Positions 13,354-27,300 are shown, numbered from the stretch's first letter. The stretch: 64,000 nt of DNA from Syngnathus acus (GCF_901709675.1 NC_051091.1:11876967-11940966), one strand, 5' to 3'. Notes: generated by a model not told the origin, from the letters alone. Translations and numbers: made by a program.

Positions 13354-13797
13354 CATTTCTAAGCGGGTTTTGGGGCTTTGATAGCAATTCCATATATGTG
13401 ACCCCCCCGGGCTGCCCACCCTGAAGCACAACGTGGGAGTGCATACATTAGTGTCACTCAGTCAAACGGCAAATTATTGCAATTCCAAGTTAGTTAGAAA
13501 ACAAGCTGTCATGCACTTTATTGTAAAGCAAAAACTAGAAATCAGGAAAAATTAAATGCAGTTGGTCGGAAGTGACCCCAAAACCAGAAAAACAGATAAA
13601 TACTAAAACAGGTGCATGAATGCTTATTTTTATTTGTTTACTTTAAATTCTAAGAAACACAAAAGTTATCCGTCCAAAGCAAGCCCTGCGCAGTTGTTTC
13701 TCTAGGGGGGGAAAGTGGAGCACTTGTCACGGTTGCGATGGATGCCACGCATAAAGAGATGGAAAGTATAAAGAGAAAGGAGTTGTTGTTTTTTTAC

Positions 13798-13890
13798 CTT
13801 ATTGGAGTGGTAATAGTCCAAAGTGGAGTCAGGCGCTAACGTGCACGCACCCACGCTGGAGGGGGGAGCCGGATAGAACCTGACGTCCAT
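13798..13890 (-). CDS. tox2: TOX-family HMG-box factor, first coding exon (partial gene, tox2-like)
   Basis: The minus-strand reading frame starts MDVRFYPAPPSS and ends LDYYHSNK, 31 codons, and then meets a donor site (AAG then GTAAAA) in phase 0. The MDVR-YP start is a signature of TOX, TOX2 and TOX3. The LDYYH ending followed by a phase-0 break after Lys matches TOX2 (LDYYHGGK in human) better than TOX (DPYYCNK) or TOX3. The ATG has G at -3 and G at +4, a good Kozak context. TOX proteins are nuclear HMG-box factors, but the DNA-binding domain is encoded outside the window. Only the N-terminus is present; it has no domain of its own. Family assignment is firm; the choice of tox2 over a sister paralogue rests on about ten residues. 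Confidence 0.85.
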
Positions 13891-14060
13891 AACAGGGTCC
13901 GCGGGACTGGTAAGAGCGGAGATCCTGTCGAATGTGCACCTCTCTCTCTCGCTCTTTCGCTCTCTCTCTCTCGCTCACTCACTTTGCACTGTTTCGATTG
14001 GAGAGCGCACATTCCTACTACACGCGCCTAGCAAACTGCGACCTCGTGTGGCCAAATTGA
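13891..14060 (-). promoter_or_regulatory. 5' UTR / promoter region of tox2-like gene
   Basis: Immediately upstream of the tox2-like ATG is a GC-richer block with a GA-rich run on the minus strand (13,940-13,978, purine tract GAGAGAGAGAG interrupted by GCGAAA), and a CCAAT box read on the minus strand at 13,997-14,001. CpGs are clustered relative to the AT-rich DNA on both sides. I see no clear TATA box. The transcription start cannot be placed from sequence alone. Confidence 0.5.
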
Positions 14061-15491
14061 GATTTTGTCGCCTTAATTGAACCAACCAGAAAGCCAAACC
14101 AGAAACCAGATTTAGTACCCATTCATTTAATCGCGCATTATTGGTTGACATTATTTATTTTAGATGTAAAAAAAAAAAACATTTGAGAAACACTGTTTAC
14201 TTATTGTTAAATACAATTAACAATAAAAGTAAACTGAATTAAAATGATAATGAAAAAAAATAATCAAAACTTCACAGTCAAATCACAGAAAATTAATCTG
14301 AAAATACAAACCTGTGCAATGTGATTCGTTTTATTATTTGTTATTTATTAATTATTTTATTTTAAATATTATTTATTTCTAATTCAAATACATATATTGA
14401 AATCTTACTATTATTGTTCTTGCTTCATTGGCTTTTTGAAACCATTGTAAAAACAGTGATTGAATAATAAAATCTGTATGAAATATGTAACTTCCTCATT
14501 TAATGTTTGAATTCAACAAATGCATCATAAAAGTAACACTTCTTTCATTTTAATGAGCTCAGTTTCCCCAAGAGCCCACTACAAACAATCCTCACCCACA
14601 ATCCAATCCATTTTTATGCATCAAGCTCACAGTTCACTTGATTGAAGTCCACGCTTATTATAAACCACTGATGTGCTTTTTTGATGTTTATCTGTTTACT
14701 TTTTCATTGGGAACAGTTTTCTAATCCTGATTTTTGCAATTGAGACATTCCGTGTCCATTTTAGGAACTAAATTTAAGTATCAACTTCCATGTATGCCGC
14801 ATTGCCCTCCCTACAAAGAGTTAACCAGCGTGCTTGACCTCTGGTGGCTTCCATGTTAAACACACTGCTTCAGTCTTGACCTCTCACACACTAAAACACG
14901 CACTGAACAGTCTCACACACACTGGTGGACACAACAGGATGTAAGTACAGAACAATGTCCAAGCAGAGCCCCGAGAAGGAAAATAACACGCTTACGGCCA
15001 AAATACTTTTCCATGACACGTTTCTTGAGCATCACACACGTTACACACTTTGGGCTGTAGGCCAGTTGTCCTGATTCTGACCTCACACTTTTCGATCACT
15101 ACTTATACATAAAAGGCTACGTCAAAAAGATTTCTGGCCAGTGCTGGGTGTGCCGTTCAAGTGGCAATAATCTCTGTAGGCTAATGTAATGTAAAGTGGA
15201 GGAAATAATACAGTCGCACAGGTGCAGATCCATCCAAGTATCGATACGATCGAATCAAAACAATCTTGGAGTAGGTGTTTGGAATAAAGGAATTGAAGAG
15301 AATATGCAGATTACTACTACTTTGTACATTGCCACTTAAAACAACAATCTAGTTATGTTTCCATTGACGCTAGCATAGCACGTTTAAGAACTCAACAAGA
15401 TTGTTTAATTTTCACAAAATATATTATTTGAGAGGACATGCAATTTTTTTAACCAAAAAGTACTAAACTAAATCCTAACTAATTTGGTAAA

Positions 15492-15516
15492 CACTGTGCA
15501 AAAGTCTTGGGTCACC
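15492..15516. mobile_element. Transposon-end remnant
   Basis: CACTGTGCAAAAGTCTTGGG then TCACC resembles the inverted-repeat end of a dispersed fish DNA transposon. No partner end was found. Confidence 0.4.
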
Positions 15517-16312
15517 ACTGCTATATTCTATTTACACAATAATTGATGCAGGGTAGAGGAGAAAAAGTACAAAATGTATTCCTGACAAGAATGCTTTGGT
15601 CTTAAATTACAGCTGAAGAGTGGTGCAAAAAACACCACAATTATTTCCTGTTAAAGTGTTCTTGGTTTGCATCTATTTTAAGCATTTCTGCTCCCTTGTA
15701 ACCGGAATGAAAAGTCATTAAAACCCCCTTATAGGTCACTTTCATTTCATGGCAATACCTTTAGCATTTAATTCCACTTTGTCTCTCTAATTTGTCATCG
15801 CTTGAAGGTCTGAGTCAAAATAACAAAAATACTCGGTTGAGAATCAAACGAGGGGCTTCAGCAAGTGAAAGTGCTTTTCATTTAGCTCACCAGAGTCTCT
15901 TGGAAATGCAAAAGTGAAAAGTTAAAGAGAGCTGAATTGCCTTCTGATTGAGCTTAAACGGATATAAAGAGAAATTCAATGGCAGAGAAAGTCAAAAGCA
16001 AAGTCATTCATATAAAAAAGGCAGAAAGCATTTAATGGGCCTCTTTGCTGTCACACTAACTCATGAGCCTTAATGGCAAAAAAGTACATCTTTAGGGGGA
16101 ACAATATGATTTTTTTTTTCATTTAATTCATGATTATGCTCATGACTGACTCATCTCGCTACTGGCTACCATTTCCTCTTTACTTTAACTCTGAATGAAA
16201 AAAACAAACATTGTTGTTACCGATGAAATTGTCCAACTAAATATCAATAACTTCTACTTGATATTTCTGCCACATTGGATTTTAATACGAGGAACAACAA
16301 TTTCATATTAGC

Positions 16313-16335
16313 AAATAAATAAATAAATAAATAAA
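16313..16335. repeat. (AATA)n repeat
   Basis: Five to six AATA units followed by AAAG. Confidence 0.9.
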
Positions 16336-19238
16336 AGCTCAGACCTGCTTGTTAAAACAATAAGAAATTTGTGTGAATTAGGAACTTATTAAAGTGACAT
16401 TAAATAATATTTCCAAAGTTCTGCATGGCTGTTACAGATGAGGGGACACACTCATGATATGAGAGAATACCATTGAAACAGTTTACAATGATACATAGTT
16501 GTCTCTTGAATGTTTCGAATGACAACTCACAGTCGCAGCATTGATTATATAATGTAAAATGATCCTTTTTTTTTGGATGAGGTGCAGTGAGCACAGCATG
16601 CACAGTAGTGAACCTTTGCCAACCTTTTGGAGGAGCTGACCTCCCATAATGACACTATGTTGCCTCTTGTTCCATTGCACAATGGTCTATTCAAACAAGC
16701 CCCCCCCACCAACCCCCCACTCCTCCTCCGACCCCATATTCCATGCTGTCAATGAGCTTCTTTGCCACCAACAATGCGCCTGTTTGATTAGATTACGGCC
16801 ATGCACAAGTGTACCAATAAAATCAGTTATCTGATAGAGAAAATTAGCACAGATGGCTTTTTTTTCCTCTTCCCCAAGCTCACTATCCTTCCATTTTACA
16901 CTTAAATAAACCCACCTCATCTTCATCATGTTCTCATTGGCCGACCTACTTGTATGGGACTGGAGGATGAAAAACGGGGGGTTGAAGGAGCGAACACGAT
17001 TGGGAGGCGGGGGGGAGGTTGGGGTGGTAAATCGAGGGGGACGCCCTTTTGACTGGATTTAAAAGTCTACGGCATTTCATTTCCAGAGCAGAGGCAGCTT
17101 CATCTCCTTTCAGAGCCACCTAATTGATTAATGTTTCCATCTCATTGTGAGGGAGGGGGAGGGAGCTTAACTGGAGTCCTTTCTCATCTCCTTTTGCCCA
17201 AGACTTAAAAAAGAGAAGTGCCGCACATAGAAAAAGACAAGACAGAATGGAAGACAGAGGGATGAAATGAAATAAAATCTAACTTTGCAGTAGATTGAAT
17301 GTATTAGTTGAAGGTCACAGATAATTCAAATCAAAACAAAAATGATGAAATAGTACAAAGCAGAGATGTTCTGCCTGGTCCACTTGTAATCCAACAGAGC
17401 CTTTATCATTCTATTTGCATGTTTATTTTCCAGTATAATGGAAAAAAATATACATCAGGATCAGAGAGTGAGTATAGTTTCCAATCGCAAAAAACAGTAG
17501 TGACCTTTATCCGACATGCTGTATAAAATAGAAAAAGTCACCAGGTAGTGGTAGGACGGCGAAAGTGACGAAACGTGCCGAGGCCTGCTACAGACAACGC
17601 GGAGGTTCTATCAGGCGGAATGCTTGCACAGCGGGTCCTCGATTTGTGACTGAATTCTGTCACAATGCAAATTTGTAAACAAGTCAGAACATGATATAGG
17701 CCAGTGACTCAACTGGTGGCTTGGGGAAAATTTGAATGGTCCTCCATTTATGGTGCTGTTTTGAGGTTAGAAATTAGCCAACCATTCATGTAATTATTTA
17801 CTAAAAGGAAGAGATCAGTATGAGAAAATTTCTGTCTATATTTTGTACACTTGAGCTATTTATTAAAAATATGATATGCAGTCTTTGACCCGTATGCTTG
17901 ACTGTCTGAACAAAACCTTTCCTTGAATTTCCTTAACTTTTTATATCCCTTGTACAAATAATGGTAAACTTCTTTTCATATTAGCCTGATATTAAAGTCA
18001 AGTCAAAATACAACACGTAAAAATATAAAATATATTTTCATGTTTTGATCTTTTTAGTGCATGACTAAGTTGAGATCTTCTCACTGTTGATAGCGCTGAC
18101 TTTTTGCTAGCAGATAAACAAGAGGTGTCCAGGCTTGTTCACTCTTAATATTGACATTGGTGGAGCTAAAGGATGCTTATCAGGCCGATGCAAAGTTTGC
18201 TGATGAGTTGATCATTTGAATCAGGAATGCTGTATAGTTCCAACTCCATTTCCACGACTAACACTACTACCCCATCATTTTTATCATTTGATGAGACGTG
18301 AGCCATTCCTTATGCGCCGCAATCACATACAGTCCCTTTAAGATCCTCCCCCACCGAGAGCAATTTTCATCAGCGCAAACGACATCTTGGATTTGAAGAT
18401 AACACCGGGATACAACGGTGTGTCGTGTTTGATTGTCGTCTTGTAACATCGCAAAAGCCATTCTCAGCTCATGACACGCTTAAACAAGCAAGGTGCTTAT
18501 GTAACTGCTTCATAATGCAGCTTTAGTAACCAAAGCAAATGAAGGAATCTACTAGTCAAACAAAACACACACTACACACACACATGGATTCCTGTCTTTG
18601 TCCTGGGTGTGCATGATGATATTTTTTCAAATGCTAAAAAAAATGATAAAGGTAGAGCTGTAAAGAATTTCCTCCATTGAAGGTGACTCACGGCAGGAAG
18701 TGGAAAATCGAATAATAAGTGCTGCACAAACACGGCGTGCACACGCACACGCACACGCCCATAGTTGCTGAGCATAAACAGTTTAAGAGAGAGAGTGTGA
18801 TCTCGGGTGTGGTCGTAAGGAGATGGGAAAGTAATTTAAGGCCTTTTCTGTTTATAAATTCAGATGTGCTGCAAAGCCTTTCACGGGGGTCATTAATATT
18901 TGACAGTCAACAGGGCTTTTTTTTTTTTTTATCAGAGAAAGATTTTATTATGATGACTTTTCTCCGCTGCACATGTAAAGTCTTGTGTCGCACCACATTA
19001 CAGGCTTTTGCTTTTATCTCCACCACCTCACCTCGCTGTTTTACTGCTAGACCCAAGAGTCAAAATGAGGACGCACCATGTAGTGAGAATAAGACCTAAG
19101 TGGAGCATTTTCTCAAGGCTCCATAGTCAGATGTCTCCGAAACATATGCAAAAACTGACAAACATACTAAATTACAGTACTAAATTGATGAGCGCTTTCT
19201 GTCTGTATATCTCAGAAAAGAAAAGAGGTGGTTCCACC

Positions 19239-19264
19239 GTTCCAATACTTTTGGAGGGGACTGT
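19239..19264. mobile_element. Tc1-like transposon end remnant
   Basis: GTTCCAATACTTTTGGAGGG then GACTGT is the complement of a Tc1/mariner-type terminal repeat beginning ACAGTCCCCTCCAAAAGTAT. The partner end is not seen. Confidence 0.5.
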
Positions 19265-21061
19265 GTTGGTGGACAGTCCATGCATGGTACTCAAAGAACA
19301 AGTCAAATATTCATGCCTTCGAAACTAACACAGCTGATAACAGGATGCTATATTTATGTGAATTGCTGTATATGCAGTATATGCTGTAGTGGGCAGAAAC
19401 ATCAACACTTTGAATTAAACAAACCCTTTGAACCTTTTTGTGAGTTAGATGACATTAAATATTTATTAGAAATGGCGGTATGGTCATAAATATTAATTTG
19501 CAGCAATGTTTATATGCGCTGAAAAAAATTATTGACCGTTCAGCCTATTTGTGTATGTATGACTTCATCTTACAGTAGAAGTTCTCATCTCAAGATATCT
19601 TTTCATGTATGAAACAAATAAAAAAAAACACAAGAACAAAATACTACAATGTTATGAATTTAGGAGGAAGAACAAGAATTTTGACCTGATCATTTAAAAA
19701 CAGAAAACAAAAATGAAATAAAATTAAAGTCTAATCTTTTAAATTTGAAAATTCTTAATGGTTTTTTTAAAAATAAAGAACATTTAAATAAACAAATAAT
19801 TGCCTCGATCTGATTAGAATTTGTAAAAAAACGGAAGCATGGTCTCATTCAATGTGCACCATCCATTATTTTCATGTACAATGCACACAGGTGCAGCCTA
19901 ATTCAAATGGACCACATCACCGCAGCCGTACACAAATCCCGGCTTGTCGCCATGGTGACGACTACATTACATAAGCTCCCTTTTGTATTATGTTCACTGT
20001 AACAATATTTGTTTTAGCGAGGTTTTTCTTTTTTCCCCAAATGTCACTTCGTTCGCCTGGCCTTAAAGCACTTCTTTGAAAAAGACTTGAAAAGTTCAAC
20101 ACGGATGCATCACAGTCGCAAATATTGTTTCTTTTTCCAACCTTTCAGTCAGTGGAAAATGGATTATCATTCACTTCCTCAACTGACTGCAACAGGTCCA
20201 CTGTGGCAGCTTTCAGCGTGGGATTATGACACCATTGAAAGAGGAGTGACATGATTGACGGGTTTATTTTTTCATTTTCAGGCGTCTCATTTTGCATTCC
20301 ACCGAGACTGCAAAAAAAAAAAATCTTAAAATGAAAATAAATACACCTTATAAGTTTGACACACCGCAGAGAAAGGCGTTGTTCCGAATTTGATTGATTA
20401 TTAAAAGTTGGTTGCTAGAAAGTTGCAAAATTGCTGCCTGGTTGTCATGGTAACCAGATTCCGCATATAGATGAGGCAGGACGGAATGAATTGAACCGGA
20501 GTGTGGCAAGTGGATGTAAAGTGTGCCCTAATTATTTATTGTCTCTGTATTTTGATACACCTGCGAACAAAGAAAATGAAATATCACTGTCCCTCCTCTA
20601 ATTGCTTATTCAGCCGGAAAGATTTTCATTGTCATCGACGTGAAGATTTTTCTCTGCGATTGTTTTGTTTCTGTTGCATTGTTAGTTTATGTTTTTGTAA
20701 AGTGCTTTGCAAAAAAAATGCATGATTTTGTCATAACCTTGCCATCAGCTCACCGCCACCGCTGAGTGATCAAAAAAGCCAGTCTTCTCCATAAAGCGAA
20801 ACTCGTTGAAATGGCTTCGTTTTTTGCGAAATGACTAATTTGTGTGGGCGATTTAAAAAGGCTCTAAAATAAGTGTTCAGCAGAAGTGGCTCATTTTGTA
20901 CTTGACGCTTATTGTTTCTGGTACCAATCACGTAGCATTAAAAACAGACATTTAATAAACTCAAAGGAAGAGACAAAAACTGGAAACTAATAATAATTAT
21001 AATAAAATCATTTCTTTTTTATCATCATATTTGGGCTATATTGTGACCCCCCCTAACCCTA

Positions 21062-21063
21062 CC

Positions 21064-21094
<31 letters not shown>

Positions 21095-21097
21095 ACA
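21062..21097. repeat. Poly-C followed by (AC)n
   Basis: About 19 Cs and then nine AC/CA units. Confidence 0.95.
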
Positions 21098-22302
21098 AAT
21101 AACAGTGATGGGGTTGTTAAAATTTAAATTCAAAATAATTTAAATAATAATGGTAAGAATTAGAATCTGGTCAATTGTTGATTGTCCCACGCCGGCTTTT
21201 ACGCAGAGTGCAGACTTGGTAACATTCTGTCACCAGATACGTCGGGGGGCGAGGCTAGATGAACGCCGCACGGCCCGAAACACGCTAGACTAGACCCTCG
21301 CTGGCACGAAAATCAATTTGCACCCGTTTTTGCGCCGGGTGTCTGCCAAAACTGGGCCACCAAACTTTCCAAACTTGAGTTCATCCTGGGTCACATTTTC
21401 CAAGGTGTCATGCACTTATCCTGAAACATTGAGCTGAGTGAAATTCAGTTGAGGAGTCTTTGCAGACACGATCCGGACAGGACGAGACAGGACAATCCTG
21501 AAATAAAGTCAATGTGACAAGATGGTTGCTTTCCTCCCTCTGCTGTGACAGTTCATTCAGGACGAGGGAAAAACCGTCAAAAATGCTTAGCTTTGCTTCA
21601 GCGGCCTCCATTACAGTGCCCGAGGCAACCTGGCAATGGATTACTAATAATATTTAAGCAGAATATTTTCCAAGCCGCTATGTTACTTAAAATCTGCTTT
21701 AATTGTCACAAGCTGACATTTAGAGCCTTGCAAAAACTTTCTTGTCTTCATTTGAGGTCAGCCCGCCGCACCGTTTGGTGTTTTCGCTTGTTACATTTCT
21801 TAAATGTCTTTGTGGTCGCATCACTTCCTCCCAGGCGCTCACTCATGTGTTCTCTGCAAAGAAATGAGAGGGGAGAGTCAACCCCATCACGCAAATCAGA
21901 AACCCAGACAAAGCCCGCTGAAATGGTTTTTACTGCTGTTGTAATGTATGCCGCCCAGCAACACCATTTCTAACACCAAGTTTAGGCCCGACCATATCTG
22001 TATAAAATTTCTTTCTCAGGACAAACATATCAAGTCAGGGCAGAAGGATTAATAAGACCTCTGATTATTATTCTTGTCCGAAAAAAAAAAGAAGAGAATA
22101 ACATAAAATGTCAGTCACCGGTGTTCACGTCATCTCGCAAACGTGAGCAAGACCAAACGACAGCTAACGTGCGTTCAGGTACATGTAGCATTGACTCTTC
22201 CAATATTCACACAGTGTGCTTCTTGTTTAACATAATGTCTGCTGTGTGGATGATGATAAATGAAATCCATTACATCCACTCATGGGCATGCGGCATGTAC
22301 AC

Positions 22303-22345
22303 GCACACACACACTCACACACACACACACACACAAACACACACA
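22303..22345. repeat. (CA)n microsatellite
   Basis: CA run with single-base interruptions. Confidence 0.93.
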
Positions 22346-23902
22346 AGCACAGGCTTGTGTTTAGAGCAGAGAGGTCAGTACATATGCAGCAACCATAGGG
22401 CATGTATAGTGTACCTCGGTGCATAAATAAGGTAGAGTTTGGAAATCGTCCAAATCGTATGTTAGTTTGTGCACTTTTACTTTAGTAGCAGGATATTGGG
22501 ACAAAGTTCACATGATGATAATAAACATGCTGCCTAGCAACAACAATTTGTCAGAAGAAGTCAGGACCTACCAATTTTGAGTATGTAAAACTAATCACGA
22601 CACTACACAGTGTTGCAAATAGTGTTTTCCACTTCATACTTGAATCTAGGCGTCAAGGTTTTCAGTTAATAAATATGGTAGATGGAAATTCAAAAGCTGT
22701 TTTGTCCGACAAAAATGTGCCTTGTGGTTAAAGATTTGCATCATTTGTGACAGTAGACAGCTCAGAAAGGTTGTTTTATTGTTTTGTTTATATGTGTGAG
22801 TCTTGGACTAAATTTTCACTGCAAAGAAACTTTCACTGACTCTCACCGTGTTAGAATTTGTGTGTTAGATATACAGTATGCCTGAAAGAGGCGGGGCCTG
22901 ATGGAATGGTGTGTGATGGAATTGGCCAATCTGCTCGTGAGTGTCTAGATGCAAGCTGTGATTGACAGCAGTTGCATCCTGCATGTTGCTCATGTGTGTT
23001 GATTCGTTTTATTTGTCTCGAAAATATAAAAATATTATTAGTCCCCTCCACCAGAGCACAACAGTTCTTAACAAAGAAGAATGTAGACAAGTTGAGTTAC
23101 TAATTCCTAAACTCTCGTGCTTGCGTCCTTAATATGACAACCAGATCTTCCCGGAGAATCCTATGAGACCATTCAAGGGTTTTTTCGACCATGCAGACCA
23201 TTTCTATTCAAATAAGGATTTATAGTCTATGCCCACGCACACTATGCACACACATTAGTGTCAGAGCACAGTTAGTTGGCTGTGCACTGATGAGAGGATG
23301 TCAGTCAGCCATGCAGTAATGTTCACTGGACTGACCTCACTGATGATCTAACCGCAACAGACATCCACTCAGTCCAGCCTGGCCCCAATGGAAACTCCCA
23401 TGAACGTCAGTGTGAGACATGCTAACAACAGCGAGCATCTCCACTGGAACGACATCATAAAATGGTTGATAGCTATTTAATAACTAATAAGCCTAAACTA
23501 TAAATAAAGTGTTAAGGTGTTTGTTGAATGCAGTTTACAGGCGTTCATCATTGATGAACTGCCATATTTAATGGCCATCTGATGTTATTCAACATCAATA
23601 TGACATCCAACTCTGAGGTTTGATATGCTCACTAGACAAATGATAAGTTGCACCTGCAACATTGAATAAAAAAAAATGACACATTGTTGTTATCACCTGC
23701 CTATATGATTACATAGGTTAAATCCCATCTATTGTTTGTTTTTTGTTCACGTGCAGGCTATAAATCTTGTGCGGCGTCCAAGTCGTGCGCATGTTTGTGG
23801 CTCATCAATCAGAGGGGTGCAATATTTGTGTTTTTCATGATGGATGTGGATGGTTGTGTTTCGAACAGTACAATATCTGCAGTAAGGTAAGGAGTTTGTG
23901 TT

Positions 23903-23906
<4 letters not shown>

Positions 23907-23947
<41 letters not shown>

Positions 23948-23991
23948 ATTTGTGTGTGTGTGTGTGTGTATGTGTGTGTGTGTTTGTGTGT
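23907..23991. repeat. (TG)n microsatellite
   Basis: About 40 TG units interrupted by CATT, TA and TT. Confidence 0.95.
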
Positions 23992-24290
23992 GAGGCTTTT
24001 GTATTGCTCAAGTGTGGTCATAAATCATGGAATTACTGTACCAATCTTTTGGGGCTTTAAAGCTTGTCCTTGTACTGTAAATTTTATTGTTCGTGTTAGG
24101 TGGCACTTAATTACTTCCTACTCGGCTACTGCTCACTTTTGTTGTTTAATTGGAGGACAACATTTAAAAATCATCCACAACACATTTTTTTCTACTTTCA
24201 GATCATTGGCTGTGTTATATGTAAATACATAGGGCTACATATATAGTAGATACATTTGACTGTTTTTTTCCACATCAACTCAGAATACTC

Positions 24291-24343
24291 TATAATATAA
24301 TATAATATAATATAATATAATATAATATAATATAATATAATAT
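24291..24343. repeat. (TATAA)n pentanucleotide array
   Basis: More than ten perfect TATAA units, ended by TACCGTATAAGCCGCA, which resembles the CCGTA...TATAAGTCGC ends of the transposon at 55.3 kb. Confidence 0.95.
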
Positions 24344-27300
24344 ACCGTATAAGCCGCATTTATCATTACATAAATCAATGCTATCTTCTATGGTAATTTT
24401 TTTTCCTATTCAAAGCAGAGTGTGCTGCATGTGGTTCATGTCAGCCTTGAGTTTTCTTTTGAAAAGCACGTAAAGGTTACACCAGTCTCAAGATGCCGGC
24501 ACAAACCACACCAATAAAACAGCATCCTCATCTGCTTTCACACGCTCGTGGTCCAACCTCATCTGGTGTCTATGCTGCAGGTTTAATGACAAAACAGTGT
24601 TTTCAAACTTTTGACTAGTACTGACTACAAAAAAAGTAAAAGGTGTATACAAGTTTATAACAATAAATGTATGAATAATTCATTGTTTCTATTGTTAGAT
24701 TGGACCTGTTAATAATTAGGTGACTTGAGCTAGGCCGTTGTGTTGCTGTGACCTTTCCTCCTGGTTTGGCATCTTCTTATCTGTGACACCCTTGGCACAC
24801 TTATTAGTTAATTCCAGTAAAGGCCGTAGGACCACATAGGTGAGGCGACTGTATCTCGATCTTTCCGGCATGAATAGTTCAACTGAGAATATCTTCTGGG
24901 ACTTACTATTAACATAGCAGGTATTAAAGATAAAAGATCAGGGTGACGGATTCCCCCAGAAAATAACGTTATTATTAATAATTGATTTTATAGAATTCAT
25001 CAAGCAATTGTTTTACATGATAATTTTAACAACTTTAAGTTACAACTTTTTTTTGAATTTACAATCCATCAATGTATTTAATGAAACAACTATTGTAAAT
25101 ATGTACAGCTTATTATTAAGGCTTAAATGAACATACAGATGCTTTAATGACAAAAAATATATACAGTAATATGAGTCTATACTTGCAAATTTTCCATTCC
25201 GACGTGTATACTTTGAATATGTTATGGGAAAAGAGCAAAAAGAGCAAATCTGTGTGTGCTGCATTTAGGAATTTCAAAAATAAATGTATGTTAAACATTT
25301 ACCTCGCATCAACCGCAGCGCTAGCGCTGTGACAACATTAGCGGCCTAATTAACATTATAAAGAATAGTTCTATATGCGTGTGTGTGTGTTCTTTGCAAC
25401 AATTTTGACTGCGTAAAGGTAACGCATATGTATTATTCATCGTCTCTGCCGCAACTGTTTATGCTTATTGGGAACTGCATTCAGTGACAGCATGCTCCCT
25501 GCTGCATCACCATCCATACATTACTGCAGCATGTTGCATAAATTATGACCCCCCCCCTAAAAAAAACACATCAAAATGTACCCATAACCATATTTGCTCA
25601 CATAGTGGTCTCAGCACCCCACGTGTTGTGGAAGCCGTCTCCATCTGTAAAACTAATGTTTACAGTCGTGTTTAAAAGGGAGGATCAGTGGAGATAATAC
25701 ATTTGGTGGGAATGTAAGAAATATGTCGAATGTTATTAAAGATTATACAATAAAGGCATTTGTAGGAAATAAAGGTCTTCATAAGCTGCACAACTTGCAT
25801 ACAATGCATTGGTTATTTTCTGAAGTGTTATATTGGCTGCTATTTGGAGCACCCTTTGTGCTCAATTATAAGCAATATGGCAATATGTAAAATTGCATTT
25901 CTTTTTTTTTTATGGCCTTACAGAGAACGAGACCCTGGGGTGAAGTCATTTTTCTGAGGCAGCATTCCACTCAGATGTGGTCAAAAACGAAAAAGGAGGA
26001 GGGTGAATATAGAAAACACACGCATTTTTCTCCATTTTTTTTTTTTTTTTAAATGAAGTGTTTTGAGAGAAATGAGTTGTGCGGTGGAGGTAGTGGAGGA
26101 GGAAAGGGACCAGTCATGTAAACTTGCTGAGTGGAAATACTGTGAGGGACGAGAAGCAGTCTCAGAAAGTTTGACCCCACAACTCTGCAGTGGACCAACA
26201 GATAAATGAATATTATGGGCTGCAATCTTATCATCTTTGCTTGAGTCACATGACATTTCTATGTATTTATGCACAATGGTGCTTTGCGTTTTTGCATCTT
26301 GGAAGATCTGGCCTCTTAAGTAGCAAATGCATTCAAGTGCAAGCCCTGATCAATTATGAATGATTAAAAGAGGACTCTTAAAAGCTAGGAGAAATAAAAA
26401 AGTGTTAGATAGATACCAGATGTGAAAATGGTAAATGAACCTTTTAGCACACAGGTGAGCGGGGGGGAATGTTGACCTAATTGCTTGTGACTGGCTAACA
26501 AATCATGTGTTTGGGTAGTCAGTAGCCTATCTTTCATTTATGGGCTATATTTTCTGCATTCGCATGGTACAAAATGTTCCGTTTGTTCTCTGTTTGCCCC
26601 AAACATTAAAATGGTGCTGAGTTTCTCGCCTGTTACAAACCCATTGGCAAAAATGAGAATAAACTTGCTAGGAGTTTCCAAGTAGCAGCCGAGAAAATTA
26701 AAAAATTTAGAGAGTTGTTGGGCAAAACCTTTTTTGTTTTGTTTAGGGATCAAATTCTCATGGATTCTTGACTGACGTCTTGTCCATTACTATGATCAAT
26801 AAATAGCCATTTTCAGTAAATAGGAGAGTGAGATTTCTTTCAAAGTGAGCAAATTAACATACTCAGCAAGAGAGCTAATAATTATTTCTCCTAAAAGACT
26901 TGTGCTGAATTTGTTTGACGTGATCTCAAAGCATTTCCATCTGTGACTATTACCAGGAGGTGGAAGGGTTGACATGAGGCGGGGAGGGGGTGAGTGACAT
27001 TAAACTCAAACAACTGCATTTTGTGTGAATATATTAAAGATGCAATAGCCCCACCAGCTGGCTGTAAATAACAGCACATTCTGGGGAAATTTCCAAGGAT
27101 GCAGTTTTCAGGAAGACCTCAAGGGAGTACTTGCCAAATGGAAAACAAATGGGATGATGAATAGGGTGTACTGTAATTTTTTGGCCGTGTAATTAACCTA
27201 GTTAATACATTTTGATGTGGCCTGTTTCTGTGTTTTTATGTAATTTTCGAGCGATTGTATACTACCATATACATGTATAATTACGTTCTTCAATATTTTA

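Larger units (their letters stand above)
1..13797 (-). other. tox2: Intron 1 (5' part) of the tox2-like gene
   Basis: This stretch lies downstream, on the minus strand, of the donor site of the tox2-like first exon. I found no following TOX exon: the conserved acidic stretch with the IPPITPP motif of exon 3 and the HMG box are absent, so they must lie beyond position 1. TOX-family genes usually have a very long first intron, so a gene-free 13.8 kb fits. The stretch holds microsatellites near 5.2, 7.8, 8.0, 10.9 and 11.1 kb, SINE remnants near 1.4 and 5.7 kb, an inverted-repeat element at 12.85-13.35 kb, and some GC-richer blocks (about 4.6-4.96 and 9.42-9.61 kb) that may be regulatory. Confidence 0.7.

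Noticed and set aside
1-13797. Further tox2 exons in the left part
   Set aside because: No minus-strand block encoding the FDG start of exon 2, the IPPITPP exon or the HMG box was found, so these were not annotated.
23880-24060. TG-rich frame encoding Cys/Val repeats on the plus strand
   Set aside because: Microsatellite artefact.
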